Source of the DNA: Bacillus sp. ISL-34
GTDB taxonomy: Bacteria; Bacillota; Bacilli; Bacillales; DSM-1321
Direction: 5' to 3'
Length of the DNA: 64,000 bases
Assembly: GCF_018613325.1 (NCBI RefSeq)
Contig: NZ_JAGGQJ010000025.1
Location: forward strand, 124,001-188,000
The notes below the pieces were generated by a model that ran no database searches, was not told the origin of the DNA, and saw only the letters and a program-made list of their open reading frames with translations. The translations under genes and the position numbers were made by a program. Positions 35,472 through 43,934 of this stretch are shown here, in pieces (positions within the stretch are counted from its first letter, which is position 1; every line of letters starts with the position of its first letter).

Positions 35472-35948
35472 TTACACCATGCTACTTCTGCCGAAACTGG
35501 CTGCTTTAACTTTCTTATATTGGTAAAGCATGGCGATTCTCCACGGAACGATCATCGCAAAAGCAAGTAAGAAAAACATTCCGCTCAATACACCGATTTC
35601 AATCGTACTTCCCAGCATCAGTTTTGCCACCAGTCGAATCACCATGAGACCAATCAATATGAATATGAACGCTTTAGATCGCAGAATATAAATTTTTTCA
35701 TCTCTTACTTCAAATTTAGATGTTTTAATCAATAAGATGGAAAATAACATCCCTGCAACAAGAGCCTCCAACAATTCGTATCGAGTCACACGGAACATCG
35801 GGAAAATAAACATCAAAGCACCCGTACTCATAAACAGCGGCGGTAAGATGATTTTCTTTTCATTCACTGGTTTTTTCGTTTCCTTCATCCGTAATATGAA
35901 AACACCTATAGCCATCACAATCGCTATACCTGTTGATATATATATCAT
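35472..35948 (-). CDS. ccdC: CcdC family membrane protein
   Basis: 158 aa with four or five membrane segments (ISTGIAIVMAIGVFIL, IILPPLFMSTGALMFIFPMF, AFIFILIGLMVIRLV, IGVLSGMFFLLAFAMIV) and the conserved loop FRVTRYELLEALVAGMLFS. This is YneJ/CcdC of the B. subtilis ccd region, whose exact function is unknown. Here it is separated from ccdA by a degenerate yneI rather than an intact one. Confidence 0.85.
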   Translation of the reverse strand: MIYISTGIAIVMAIGVFILRMKETKKPVNEKKIILPPLFMSTGALMFIFPMFRVTRYELLEALVAGMLFSILLIKTSKFEVRDEKIYILRSKAFIFILIGLMVIRLVAKLMLGSTIEIGVLSGMFFLLAFAMIVPWRIAMLYQYKKVKAASFGRSSMV

Positions 35949-36062
35949 CTCTTAACCATCCCTTTAAACTAAAAATAGGTAAGTACCATTAAAAATTATA
36001 TATGACTTCAATTTATAAACAAAGTATATATTACCTATTAGAGATAAACAAGGAGGTGTTAT

Positions 36063-36256
36063 TAATTAAGCGCCCTTTTGATGCTTCCAATACCCTGCCC
36101 TCGTCAAAAGGCTTGACGATAAAATCTTGCGCCCCGGCTTCCATAGCTTTCTACAACCATTTTTTGCTGACCCATGCCAAGAGCACATTATAACCTTTAC
36201 AGCCTGAAATTCCTTCTTGACCTGACATTAGACCCAATATCAACGAAATTGACACC
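36063..36256 (-). pseudogene. yneI: yneI (CheY-like receiver) remnant between ccdA and ccdC
   Basis: On the minus strand three overlapping frames spell a response-regulator receiver: LMSGQEGISG, then KVIMCS, then MGQQKMVVE, then MEAGAQDFIVKPFDEGRVLEA. These are the CheY beta4, alpha4 and KPF-lysine regions. At least two one-base shifts separate them (near 36175 and 36148), and the N-terminal half with the phosphorylated Asp is gone. yneI (ccdB) sits at exactly this place, between ccdA and ccdC, in B. subtilis. Confidence 0.75.
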
Positions 36257-36316
36257 GTAAAACTTAATAGTAGGGAATCCAACTAGAATATTATTGAAAA
36301 AATAACTTAATATGGA

Positions 36317-37024
36317 CTAAAAACCCGTAAAGCCACCGAATAGTCTAGACAGGACTGCGATTATTTTGGTCATCCAATCAAAAAACAAAATCACACCCAT
36401 TACAATCATTAAATATCCGCCAATCTTCATGATGTATTGGCTGTACTTTTTGATCCATTTCAATTTTCCGACAAAGAAGGATAATATGAAAAACGGTATG
36501 GCAAATCCTAAAATATAGGCAGTCATATAGCTCATGGCAGCACTAGGATTAGTTGCACCCAGTGAAATGACAGCACCTAATAGCGGACCTGCACAAGGGG
36601 TCCATCCAGCCGCAAAGGCAAGTCCGATAAGAATGGAACCTAAATATCCGCTAGGTCGGTTCTTAAATTCAAAACGACTGTCTTTCATCAAAGATTTCGG
36701 CTTAAAGACTCCTACAATGAATAAACCAAAAATGATAATCAGGATGGCACCAATCTGACGAATTAATTCTTTGTAATCCGAGAAAAAAGAACCTAGGTAT
36801 GATGTGCTAAAACCTATTGCAATAAAAACCAGAGAAAACCCAAGAAGGAAGAATAAAGTATGCAGCATGCTTCTTCTTTGGAGCATGGCGTTCTCGGATT
36901 TGATTTCACCAACACTCATACCAGTGATATAAGATAAAAAGGCAGGATATAGCGGTAAGCAGCATGGCGAAATAAAACTCAGGAATCCCGCACCAAAAGC
37001 TAAAAACATATTAATATCATTCAA
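36317..37024 (-). CDS. ccdA: Cytochrome c biogenesis protein CcdA
   Basis: 235 aa, six membrane segments. The redox-active Cys motifs are [17 protein letters not shown] (residues 19-35) and [13 protein letters not shown] (about 141-153). CcdA moves electrons from cytoplasmic thioredoxin to the outer face for cytochrome c maturation and spore-cortex formation. Start is TTG 37024 with AGGAGTG upstream. Belongs to the lexA-cotM synteny block. Confidence 0.93.
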   Translation of the reverse strand: MNDINMFLAFGAGFLSFISPCCLPLYPAFLSYITGMSVGEIKSENAMLQRRSMLHTLFFLLGFSLVFIAIGFSTSYLGSFFSDYKELIRQIGAILIIIFGLFIVGVFKPKSLMKDSRFEFKNRPSGYLGSILIGLAFAAGWTPCAGPLLGAVISLGATNPSAAMSYMTAYILGFAIPFFILSFFVGKLKWIKKYSQYIMKIGGYLMIVMGVILFFDWMTKIIAVLSRLFGGFTGF

Positions 37025-37279
37025 ATAAGCTCACTCCTATGTATGTCAACCTATAAACATTGTAACAAATAAGATAAAAAAATACATTTATGGAACTTTG
37101 AATATTTAGTGACAACCAGTGGCTTAATACGGAATGGCTGACGGTTTGATTTTCAATAAGTTAACTTATTTGAATTCATTAGTCCAAGCCGATATAATTG
37201 TTATATTCATACAGATTTTACAACGAACACATAAATTAAGGGTACCATGAAAAAATGTTGGGGCCAGAAAGGAAATATA

Positions 37280-37453
37280 ATGGCTAAAAAGAATGAATTT
37301 CTCGAACAGATTGAATTAAAGAGAAATGAACTTATCAAGATTGTCGCTAAAGATGGTTTAAACTCACATGTTGCCGTTGAATACAGCCAGCAACTTGATC
37401 AATTATTAAATAAATATAATGAACTTTTTTATAAAACAGGTACAGATTTTTAA
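37280..37453 (+). CDS. Spo0E-family aspartyl-phosphate phosphatase
   Basis: 57 aa. Helical hairpin with the signature SQQLDQLLNKY (the SQELD motif of Spo0E phosphatases) and N-terminal helix IELKRNELIKIVAKDG. These small proteins dephosphorylate Spo0A-P and delay sporulation. Start ATG 37280 has AAAGGA upstream; the longer frame does not. A terminator follows at 37570. Confidence 0.85.
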   Translation: MAKKNEFLEQIELKRNELIKIVAKDGLNSHVAVEYSQQLDQLLNKYNELFYKTGTDF

Positions 37454-37569
37454 CTCAGTACATCTCCCATTGATAACCACATATGTTATTATATGATTTA
37501 TTTTGCTGTCAATCTCCCCTCTTTACATTTTTCTCAATTTGAATACATAGGCATGCCCTTTGCTATATA

Positions 37570-37606
37570 AAAAAACAGGCTAGCGCTATGGGCGCTGCCT
37601 GTTTTC
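37570..37606 (+). terminator. Terminator after the Spo0E-type gene
   Basis: AAAACAGGC(T)AGCGC / GCGCT-GCCTGTTTT stem followed by CCTGTTTTTT. Confidence 0.75.
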
Positions 37607-37632
37607 CTGTTTTTTCATATAAAATAATGCAT

Positions 37633-37932
37633 ATGAATCATGTTGTAATACCAACATCGGATCGCACGAGGATCCCAAAAAGAATCATTTCTTATGAATT
37701 TTACGCTATTGCAAATGGCTGCCAACGGATTTATGAAGAAAAAGACGGAATAACCGACATAGAAAATCAGGTAATACTGGATCCATCAAAGGTTTCCTAT
37801 ACGAATATATTCATAAATGGCGTATTACAGCCCCATGATAATTACACCGTTGAAAAGGGAAAACTTAAATTGAATACGATTGATATTCCAATAAAAGGGA
37901 CACCAATCATATTACAAATATTCATTATTTAA
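37633..37932 (+). CDS. DUF4183 domain protein
   Basis: 99 aa. ISYEFYAIANGCQRIYEEKDG, VILDPSKVSYTNIFINGVLQP and the closing strands IPIKGTPIILQIF match the DUF4183 fold common in spore-surface-associated proteins of Bacillus. Two ATGs (37627, 37633) have no ribosome site upstream, and a terminator lies 20 bases before. The gene may therefore be poorly expressed or clipped at its 5' end. Confidence 0.6.
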   Translation: MNHVVIPTSDRTRIPKRIISYEFYAIANGCQRIYEEKDGITDIENQVILDPSKVSYTNIFINGVLQPHDNYTVEKGKLKLNTIDIPIKGTPIILQIFII

Positions 37933-38019
37933 ACGAGCGGCCTGTTCCTAAACGATTCCTTAATTGCACTTCCGGGTCGGCGCCTTCATAAAATTGAACT
38001 CCAGTATAATTGTGAAATT

Positions 38020-38273
38020 CACGAGTAAATCAGCAAAACTCACGAGTAAATCAGTGAAATTCACGAGTAAATGTATAAAACTCACGAGTAAATGTGCGGA
38101 AGTCACGAGTAAACCAACAAAACTCATGAGTAAAGTGAAATTCACAAGTAAAAGTGCGCAATTCACGAGTAAAAGCGTGAAATTTAAGAGTAAACGCGCG
38201 AATTTCACGAGTAAATCAGCAAAACCCATGAGTAAAGTGAAATCCACAGGTAAAAGTGCACAATTCACGAGTA
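38020..38273. repeat. 21-bp tandem repeat array (about 12 units)
   Basis: Units keep CACGAGTAAA (or CATGAGTAAA, CACAAGTAAA) and vary in the remaining 7-11 bases; most are 21 bp, two are shorter (18 and 17). Both strands stay open because the unit length is mostly a multiple of three: the plus frame gives Ser/Lys/Thr heptads (KFTSKSA), the minus frame Leu-rich heptads. There is no ribosome site and no conserved spacer, so a protein or CRISPR reading is unlikely. It lies between DUF4183 and mhqP. Confidence 0.75.
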
Positions 38274-38460
38274 AGATAGATTTAACAGGAGGGCGTCCGT
38301 TTGAAGACCCTAATTGCTACTGTGAAATTCATGCTGAAGGCCACCTACAGTACAATAAAGGAATGTGTTACGGTTCTGATTTATTGTTTCGCTCCAGGCT
38401 GAGCTCACCTGTTTTCAAAAACATTCCCTGTTGAATAAGCCTTAAGAGATAAAATTATGT

Positions 38461-38489
38461 TTGACAAATCTCTCAAAACATATTATCTT
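38461..38489 (+). promoter_or_regulatory. Promoter of mhqP
   Basis: TTGACA (38461-38466), 17-base spacer, TATCTT (38484-38489). The -10 is inside a perfect 20-bp palindrome (38483-38502). Confidence 0.7.
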
Positions 38490-38556
38490 TAATTAAAGAT
38501 AAATTAATTCGAGATAACACTCCTTATTTTTTTAATAATAATCTCGAATTGAAGAT
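38485..38556. promoter_or_regulatory. Two MhqR-type operators upstream of mhqP
   Basis: ATCTTTAATTAAAGAT at 38485-38500 and ATCTCGAATTGAAGAT at 38541-38556, plus a half site ATTCGAGAT at 38508-38516. The known B. subtilis MhqR site is the palindrome ATCTCGAATTCGAGAT as I recall it; the second copy differs at two positions. Binding here would block the promoter until quinone or electrophile stress releases MhqR. Confidence 0.65.
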
Positions 38557-38592
38557 ATCTAAATTCAAAATAAATTCCAGGAGGAATCATAA

Positions 38593-38991
38593 ATGATTGG
38601 TATAGGTTTATTAGTTATACGTGTAGTAATCGGTTTATCGTTTGTTGGTCATGGGGCTCAAAAATTATTTGGTTGGTTTGGCGGTCATGGCTTAAAAGGT
38701 ACAGGAGGCTGGTTTGATTCGATTGGCATGAAGCCAGGAGTTACCATGGCCCTATTTGCTGGTCTATCAGAGCTTATTGGCGGAGCTTTATTTGCTTTAG
38801 GTCTCCTTACACCCTTTGCAGGTATATTAATTGCACTTACAATGCTCGTTGCAATCGTTAAAGTCCATGGAGCAAATGGCTACTGGGCAACTCAAAACGG
38901 TTATGAATATAATCTTGCCATCCTTGCAGTGGCGATTGGCATAGCGCTAACCGGAGCTGGCCCATACTCACTTGATTCCTTTCTATTTTAA
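38593..38991 (+). CDS. mhqP: DoxX-family membrane protein, MhqP-like
   Basis: 132 aa, four membrane segments. The signature VGHGAQKLFGWFGGHGLKGTGGW (residues 18-40) and GLSELIGGALFALG match DoxX proteins of the MhqP type. In B. subtilis mhqP is part of the MhqR regulon for quinone and electrophile stress. Ribosome site AGGAGG. The two operators upstream support the same regulation. MhqR itself is not in the window. Confidence 0.8.
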   Translation: MIGIGLLVIRVVIGLSFVGHGAQKLFGWFGGHGLKGTGGWFDSIGMKPGVTMALFAGLSELIGGALFALGLLTPFAGILIALTMLVAIVKVHGANGYWATQNGYEYNLAILAVAIGIALTGAGPYSLDSFLF

Positions 38992-39023
38992 GAAATCGCT
39001 TGGATATGCTAATCTCAATATGA

Positions 39024-39058
39024 AACACGGAGTTGGATTAATCCACTCCGTGTTTTTT
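39024..39058 (+). terminator. Terminator of mhqP
   Basis: ACACGGAG / CTCCGTGT stem enclosing TGGAT-TA-ATCCA, followed by TTTTTTCTTTTT. Confidence 0.85.
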
Positions 39059-39059
39059 C

Positions 39060-39632
39060 TTTTTCCCCATTGCTAAAGGTTATCCTATATATAAATTAGA
39101 TGGTTTCAATATTGAAACGCCTATGCATCCCTGTTAATCGATAGTTTTTTCACCAAAAGCGCTGAATTAATGAATCCGATTCATTCTGTTCCTCCATTTC
39201 CAATTTGGAGAATTTCATAATTCTAGTGCCTATATAAATGTCAAAGATGGTATTCATATACTGCAAACAAAAGTACCAAATTTGTAATATCATGTCTAAA
39301 AACTAAAACCTAAATTCAGGAAAATTAGCGTACAGTATTAATGAGAAAGATCATAACCTCATGTTTTTTATCTCCGGAGTGTCCTCAGTGAAACAAAAGA
39401 ACCGCTATTTTTAATAGAACTAAGTTAAATGCTCTCAGAGACAGTTAAAGTGCTCTTATCCCATCCTGAGGATAATAGAAATCAATGGTACTTTAATTCT
39501 ATCAGAATACAAACGATAGATATTTAGAATCCAGTAAAAAAAAATACCAAGATAAACATTATACATCCCCGAGTGATGACATTATCTCATTTACTATTTA
39601 TTAACCTTACTTCGAGGAATATTCTTTAACTC
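39060..39632. other. Intergenic stretch, no gene
   Basis: AT-rich, about 570 bases, no convincing frame, hairpin or promoter on either strand. It may be decayed sequence ahead of the broken gene that follows. Confidence 0.4.
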
Positions 39633-40259
39633 TTGAAACCAGAAAAATACAGTTATAAAAAGATCAAGGAAAATGGTACAAGCGTTAGCGGAGAAAGACT
39701 GACACCAGAAGAATTGGATTATCTTGCAAATGAAGTCGGCAATACTCATGAAGAATCCGAGGATTTACCTATTGAAGTTTCTAGACGATTAATTGAATAG
39801 GAGGCTCAAGTAATAGTTTCTGGATCGGAATTTATCATTATATATGATCCAGTTACTAAACCAGGGCATATCAGCACTTTTGCATCTATTGCTGCAACAA
39901 CTTTAAAATTAGGTGGAACTATATATAAAGTAAAAAGTGATCGTTCAAAAGAAGATAAATTTTATATATACGGTAATTTTCAATGGTTAAAAACACTGAC
40001 AATTGGTTTCTCTTCAAGTTCAGGACTGTACCTGCCAACTAGTGGAGGGAAAGTAAAACAACACCTGCACAGATATTCTCAAGATCAACAAGGAAATGGA
40101 CGTTGGATTGATTATGCCATCAAGTATTTTCCAAGTAATTGGGAACCAAGTGCTAGTGTGGCTGGTTCATATGATATAAGGGCTTCTACTAGTAAAACCA
40201 AGCATAAAGGGTATATTGGACAATACGTATATGTTCATTCTTTTAAGGATGCAATTTGA
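39633..40259 (+). pseudogene. Unidentified protein gene interrupted by one in-frame TAG
   Basis: A single frame runs 209 codons from TTG 39633 to TGA 40257-40259 and is broken only by TAG at 39798-39800. The part before is Glu/Lys-rich (SGERLTPEELDYLANEVGN). The part after is a beta-rich domain with YIYGNFQWLKTLTIGFSSSS, GLYLPTSGGKVKQHLHRYSQ and RASTSKTKHKGYIGQYVYVH. I do not recognise the family; the second part looks like an extracellular or adhesin-type beta protein. The TTG has only a distant AGGA and no signal peptide, so the 5' end may also be lost. Confidence 0.55.
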
Positions 40260-40296
40260 AATTCTCACTCATATAAATGATGCCTCCATAATCATA

Positions 40297-40343
40297 AAAC
40301 CCCCGGATAAGAAGCACTTTATCTGTGTTCCTTATCCGGGGTT
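40297..40343. terminator. Bidirectional terminator
   Basis: CCCCGGATAAGAA / TTCCTTATCCGGGG stem, T-rich on the minus strand (GGGGGTTTT). It serves the old-yellow-enzyme gene and the broken gene on the other side. Confidence 0.8.
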
Positions 40344-40384
40344 ATTTGAAAACCATCATGCATTTTTTACTTCACTACGTTTAT

Positions 40385-41506
40385 TTATTCTATCCCTGGA
40401 AACCATCCTGGAGAGTGGATGATCGCTTGCCATAATGGATCCGGAATATCAAGTTGCTGCTGATTATCTTTATTTATTTTTGTCACGATGTCTGCTTCCC
40501 TGCCTTGTTCCACTTTTTGTACCCATTCAGGATCGATTATGATTTCACGGCCTAATGCGATTAACGGAATCCCGGATTGCAGTGCTTTGATCGCATCATC
40601 CGCTGTATAAATGGAACCAACACCAATGACGGGAACTTGATCTCCGATACGTTCTTTTATAATTTCTATCCGAGGTCGGTCAACGTCGGCTCCCCGTCTT
40701 GCTTTCGACCAGAAATCCATTAATGAAACATGAAGATAATCCAGCTCCTTTGTTACAAGTCCATCAATCAATGCAAGTGTATCATCCATGGTGATTCCTG
40801 GTGTTTCCGGCTCCTCCGGTGAAAAACGATATCCTACGATGAACGGATCCTTGGCATGTTCAGCAACAGCCTTTTTCACTTCATCCACAACCGATAATGG
40901 AAAAGTCAGGCGCTTTTCAAGGGAACCGCCCCACTTGTCTTCACGACGGTTTGAATGAGGCGAAAAGAATTGCTGAAGCAAGTAACCATTTGCACCGTGA
41001 ATCTCGACACCGTCAAATCCCGCTTCAATGGCACGTCGGGTGGTTTCACCAAAGTCGAGAATGATCGATTCTATCTCCTTTTCAGATAGCGGACGCGGAA
41101 TTGCTTTCCCTTCGCCTTCCGACGGGATATTGCTTGCACTGACAACATCACCATTTACTAATTCCGGTGGAACCTCACGGCCGCCATGAAAAATCTGGAG
41201 AATTGCCTTTGCCCCTTTCGCTTTAATCGCTGTTGCCAAACGACTTAAACTAGGTATCAATTCATCCTGATCTCCGCCAAATTCCCCGTGAAAACCTTTT
41301 CCATTAGCCGTCACGTAAGTACATGCCGTTATAACCATGCCGACCCCGCTTGACCGACGTTCATAATAATTAACTTCTGCGTCGGTAACAGTCCCGTCAG
41401 GATTGGAAGAGAAATTTGTCATTGGCGCCATCACCAATCGATTTTTCAATTCTATTCCCTTTCCTAAATTGTACGATTCAAAAAGTGGCGTATATTTAGA
41501 ATTCAT
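40385..41506 (-). CDS. Old-yellow-enzyme-family NADH:flavin oxidoreductase (YqiG-like)
   Basis: 373 aa FMN-binding TIM barrel. KNRLVMAPMTNFSSNPDG (N-terminal FMN region), LQIFHGGREV, DGVEIHGANGYLLQQFFSPHSNRREDKWGGSLEKR (the His-Asn-type substrate pair HGAN) and GVGSIYTADDAIKAL/ALGREIIIDP (phosphate loop) are intact. It reduces activated C=C bonds of electrophiles or xenobiotics with NAD(P)H. Adjacent to thioredoxin and an Rrf2 regulator on the same strand, consistent with redox stress handling. Confidence 0.9.
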   Translation of the reverse strand: MNSKYTPLFESYNLGKGIELKNRLVMAPMTNFSSNPDGTVTDAEVNYYERRSSGVGMVITACTYVTANGKGFHGEFGGDQDELIPSLSRLATAIKAKGAKAILQIFHGGREVPPELVNGDVVSASNIPSEGEGKAIPRPLSEKEIESIILDFGETTRRAIEAGFDGVEIHGANGYLLQQFFSPHSNRREDKWGGSLEKRLTFPLSVVDEVKKAVAEHAKDPFIVGYRFSPEEPETPGITMDDTLALIDGLVTKELDYLHVSLMDFWSKARRGADVDRPRIEIIKERIGDQVPVIGVGSIYTADDAIKALQSGIPLIALGREIIIDPEWVQKVEQGREADIVTKINKDNQQQLDIPDPLWQAIIHSPGWFPGIE

Positions 41507-41584
41507 TTAGTAATCCTCCATTTAGTTACCTACCCTGTTGGTTGGTATAAGTTGATAAATAACATCCGTAAATTATTATAATAA

Positions 41585-41899
41585 TCATGCATGCTTTGCG
41601 ATTAATGCCGAAATGGCTTCTTTTGGCTGGAAGCCAATAGCTTGATCTACCTTTTCCCCATCTTTGAAAAGAATAAGAGCTGGAATTCCCATCACTCCAT
41701 ATTCACTTGTCGTATCTGAATTCTCATCCACATTAAGTTTTACGATCTTAACCCGATCACCCATTTCCACATCGATTTCATTAAGCACTGGGGCAATCAT
41801 TTTACACGGACCGCACCACGGTGCCCAAAAATCAACCAATACTAAACCTTCCTTTATTTCACTAGCAAAATTATCATCTGTTACATGTTCTATTGTCAT
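41585..41899 (-). CDS. Thioredoxin
   Basis: 104 aa with the active site FWAPWCGPCKMIAP (CGPC) and the cis-Pro motif GIPALILFKDG. ATG 41899 has GGAGG at correct spacing, while ATG 41905 is too close to it. This looks like an accessory thioredoxin rather than the housekeeping trxA, whose usual neighbours are missing. It may serve CcdA or the nearby oxidoreductase. Confidence 0.92.
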   Translation of the reverse strand: MTIEHVTDDNFASEIKEGLVLVDFWAPWCGPCKMIAPVLNEIDVEMGDRVKIVKLNVDENSDTTSEYGVMGIPALILFKDGEKVDQAIGFQPKEAISALIAKHA

Positions 41900-41946
41900 G
41901 TTCATTTCCTCCTTATATTATCCGAAATATTTATGGTCTTTACTCA

Positions 41947-42333
41947 TCATCTATTTAAATCAAGTTTTGTGATTCTATTTCCCGGGATAAAAAACCCTGA
42001 TTTTCTGGCATTCATTTTCGGATGGATTTTGATGGATTCCAATTTACCGGATAACTCCATAAACCATGTTTCATCTTTAGAAAGTAAAGCCAACTCAATT
42101 AAGGCCAAAAGATGAGTTTCGTTACTGATTTCCAGATCCGGCAGTTTTTCAGTCCATTTACTCGGAATCCAAATCGATTTCCCAACCGCTTTTTCATTGT
42201 CACTTTCCACAACATTCACTTTAACAATTTCACGATTATCGCTTACGTTTTCAACGAAACCATGGATAAGTTCTCCATCTCTTGATTTTCCCTGTACCCA
42301 GTCCCCATTTTTGAAAAGATTGTTTTCAACCAT
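41947..42333 (-). CDS. IDEAL-domain protein
   Basis: 128 aa from ATG 42333 (AAGGGG upstream). The C-terminal segment LLALIELALLSKDETWFMELSGKLE fits the short helical IDEAL domain of Bacilli. The N-terminal part (NGDWVQGKSRDGELIHGFVENV) is a small beta barrel-like region. Function unknown. Its upstream region has an imperfect copy (42384-42404) of the palindrome found at the Rrf2 promoter. Confidence 0.7.
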   Translation of the reverse strand: MVENNLFKNGDWVQGKSRDGELIHGFVENVSDNREIVKVNVVESDNEKAVGKSIWIPSKWTEKLPDLEISNETHLLALIELALLSKDETWFMELSGKLESIKIHPKMNARKSGFFIPGNRITKLDLNR

Positions 42334-42433
42334 TTCCTTAACACCCCTTTTATATTCATTTGATAATAAAACTATAGTTATTAACTGTATTAATAAAATA
42401 TACATTTTGTGCAAAGAAAAAACTAAATCAATA

Positions 42434-42853
42434 TCACGGACATTGTTTAATTTTTTCCAAAAAAGTGCTGAGAGTTATGTCTTCCAAATATTTTTCAAAA
42501 TATAATTCAGCTTCATCGAATATTTGATCCATGACTACCTGGGTATTGGAAGATATGACACATTTTTTCTCCGGATCACCTGTACACCACTTTGGTTTCA
42601 AGGTTCCGTGTGAGACCGTTATATAAATATCTGCCAAACTTACCTCTTCAGGATTACAGTCTAGAATATAGCCTCCGCCCACACCTTCTTTAGTTTTAAC
42701 AAATCCCTTTTTCCTTAAGCAGCTCATCATTTTCCGAATCCTTGCCGAGTTTGTACAAACGTTTTCTGCGATAGATTCACTGCTTGCCATATGATCTGGT
42801 AGATAAGCTAAATAGACCAAACTATGCACAGCTATTGTAAAATCACTATTCAC
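42434..42853 (-). CDS. Rrf2-family transcriptional regulator (YwnA type)
   Basis: 139 aa. GTG 42853 is the probable start: AGGAGG lies 9 bases upstream, and the protein then begins MNSDFTIAVHSLVYLAYL, the usual start of this group; the ATG at 42862 directly abuts the ribosome site. The winged helix is SSESIAENVCTNSARIRKMMSCLRKKGFVKTKEG. Cys residues at CTNS, SCLR, WCTGDPEKKC could sense redox state or bind a cluster. A palindrome overlaps its own -10, suggesting autorepression. Confidence 0.85.
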   Translation of the reverse strand: MNSDFTIAVHSLVYLAYLPDHMASSESIAENVCTNSARIRKMMSCLRKKGFVKTKEGVGGGYILDCNPEEVSLADIYITVSHGTLKPKWCTGDPEKKCVISSNTQVVMDQIFDEAELYFEKYLEDITLSTFLEKIKQCP

Positions 42854-42878
42854 TTTTCGCATCCTCCTCAAGGAGATT

Positions 42879-42913
42879 ACTGTAATTTTAATATTTACAG
42901 TTGATAAAGTCAA
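42879..42913 (-). promoter_or_regulatory. Promoter and palindromic operator of the Rrf2 gene
   Basis: TTGACT (42913-42908), 17-base spacer, TAAAAT (42890-42885). The perfect 7-bp inverted repeat ACTGTAA-N9-TTACAGT (42879-42901) covers the -10 and the initiation region. Confidence 0.65.
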
Positions 42914-43030
42914 CTCAAAAAACCTCAACTGAGTCCTCAACTTTGTTGATTACTTTATGATTGTAATGAAATCCCCCCTAACACAAAGGATTGAGGGAAT
43001 TTCATTAATTTATTTGGGAAACTGATAATC

Positions 43031-43330
43031 TCATCGTTGAGAAAGATTCAATGCCGTATTAGCCGCTTTTAGATTCACCTGCGATTGCTCACTTATATCC
43101 TGAGGATGATAATAACCTTTTGAAACCATATAATCACTTATTAACCCATGTGTTTCTACAGCAGACCTCAGCTGTTCCCGTAATGCAGCCCTCAATTCAG
43201 GTGAAGCTGTTTCTGTTATGGCGAAAGCCGTATTTCTTATTCCAGATTTGGCAGAATTGAGAAAGTCAGTAGCAATCACCTGATCGGTCATACCGCCCAT
43301 ACCCGCCATATTTTGCAAAATGTTAGTCAT
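43031..43330 (-). CDS. Coat-F-domain spore coat protein (YraD/YraG-like)
   Basis: 99 aa. Ferritin-like coat F domain: DQVIATDFLNSAKSGIRNTAFAITETASPELRAALREQLRSAVETHGLISDYMVSKGYY. Ends with helix NLKAANTALNLS. It is translationally coupled to the preceding small gene (4-base overlap). B. subtilis has a related set, yraD-yraE and yraF-yraG, flanking adhB; the same genes are present here in divergent arrangement. Confidence 0.82.
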   Translation of the reverse strand: MTNILQNMAGMGGMTDQVIATDFLNSAKSGIRNTAFAITETASPELRAALREQLRSAVETHGLISDYMVSKGYYHPQDISEQSQVNLKAANTALNLSQR

Positions 43331-43533
43331 TGTCTTCCCTCGCCTTGATTTACCAGGATTTCCTGTAATTTTTGAATATGCTCTCTTCCGTTACTCATGT
43401 CTTGTAAAAGGATGTTTTTTAATTCCGTATCTTGGACTAACCCATTCATTGTAGAAGATTTTGATAGACAAAGGCTTTTGAAATTCAATAATTCATGCAG
43501 TTCTAACGTTTCATGCAGTCCCAACTTTTCCAC
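43327..43533 (-). CDS. Small coat-F-associated protein (YraE/YraF-like)
   Basis: 68 aa from GTG 43533, with AAAGGAG 11 bases upstream; ATG 43554 is an alternative. VEKLGLHETLELHELLNFKSLCLSKSSTM parallels the plus-strand gene at 43708 (MENEKLAFHETMETHEILNLKTICLMKSKLM), so the two are paralogues. Helical throughout; probably packs with the coat-F partner encoded next to it. Confidence 0.75.
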   Translation of the reverse strand: MEKLGLHETLELHELLNFKSLCLSKSSTMNGLVQDTELKNILLQDMSNGREHIQKLQEILVNQGEGRQ

Positions 43534-43707
43534 TAGAAGCATCTCTCCTTTCATTAACAATCACTTCCTTATCTTTCGTTGTTCGAAAGCTCTTATTCAT
43601 TTTTTTAGAAGGTTAAAACCACTAGAAAAACAACATGTAGTCCTCTGTATACCTGAGTGTTGAATAGGGAAAATTACTTTTGTTACATAATCTTAGGAGG
43701 TGAGTTA

Positions 43708-43923
43708 ATGGAAAATGAAAAGCTCGCATTTCACGAGACCATGGAAACCCATGAAATATTAAATCTTAAAACAATATGCTTAATGAAATCCAAATTAATG
43801 CAAGGAATTTGTTTTGACAATGATTTAAAGGCATTAATGGAAAAAGACGTACAGCAATCCATAGTAGCCATTAATGAACTTAAGACTTTTTACGAAAGTG
43901 CACGAACAAACTATAAACAATGA
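43708..43923 (+). CDS. Small coat-F-associated protein (YraE/YraF-like)
   Basis: 71 aa, start ATG 43708 with TAGGAGGTGAG. Helical, with FHETMETHEILNLKTICLMKSKLMQG and a C-terminal SIVAINELKTFYESA. Paralogue of 43327-43533. First of a three-gene operon with the coat-F gene and adhB. Confidence 0.8.
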   Translation: MENEKLAFHETMETHEILNLKTICLMKSKLMQGICFDNDLKALMEKDVQQSIVAINELKTFYESARTNYKQ

Positions 43924-43934
43924 GGTGAGCTTTA

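Noticed and set aside
36002-36193. Plus-strand 63-codon frame
   Set aside because: It is the antisense of the decayed yneI gene.
37964-38434. Lys/Ser/Thr heptad protein or CRISPR array
   Set aside because: No ribosome site for a protein; for CRISPR the period is too short, the variable part is not a true spacer and there are no cas genes.
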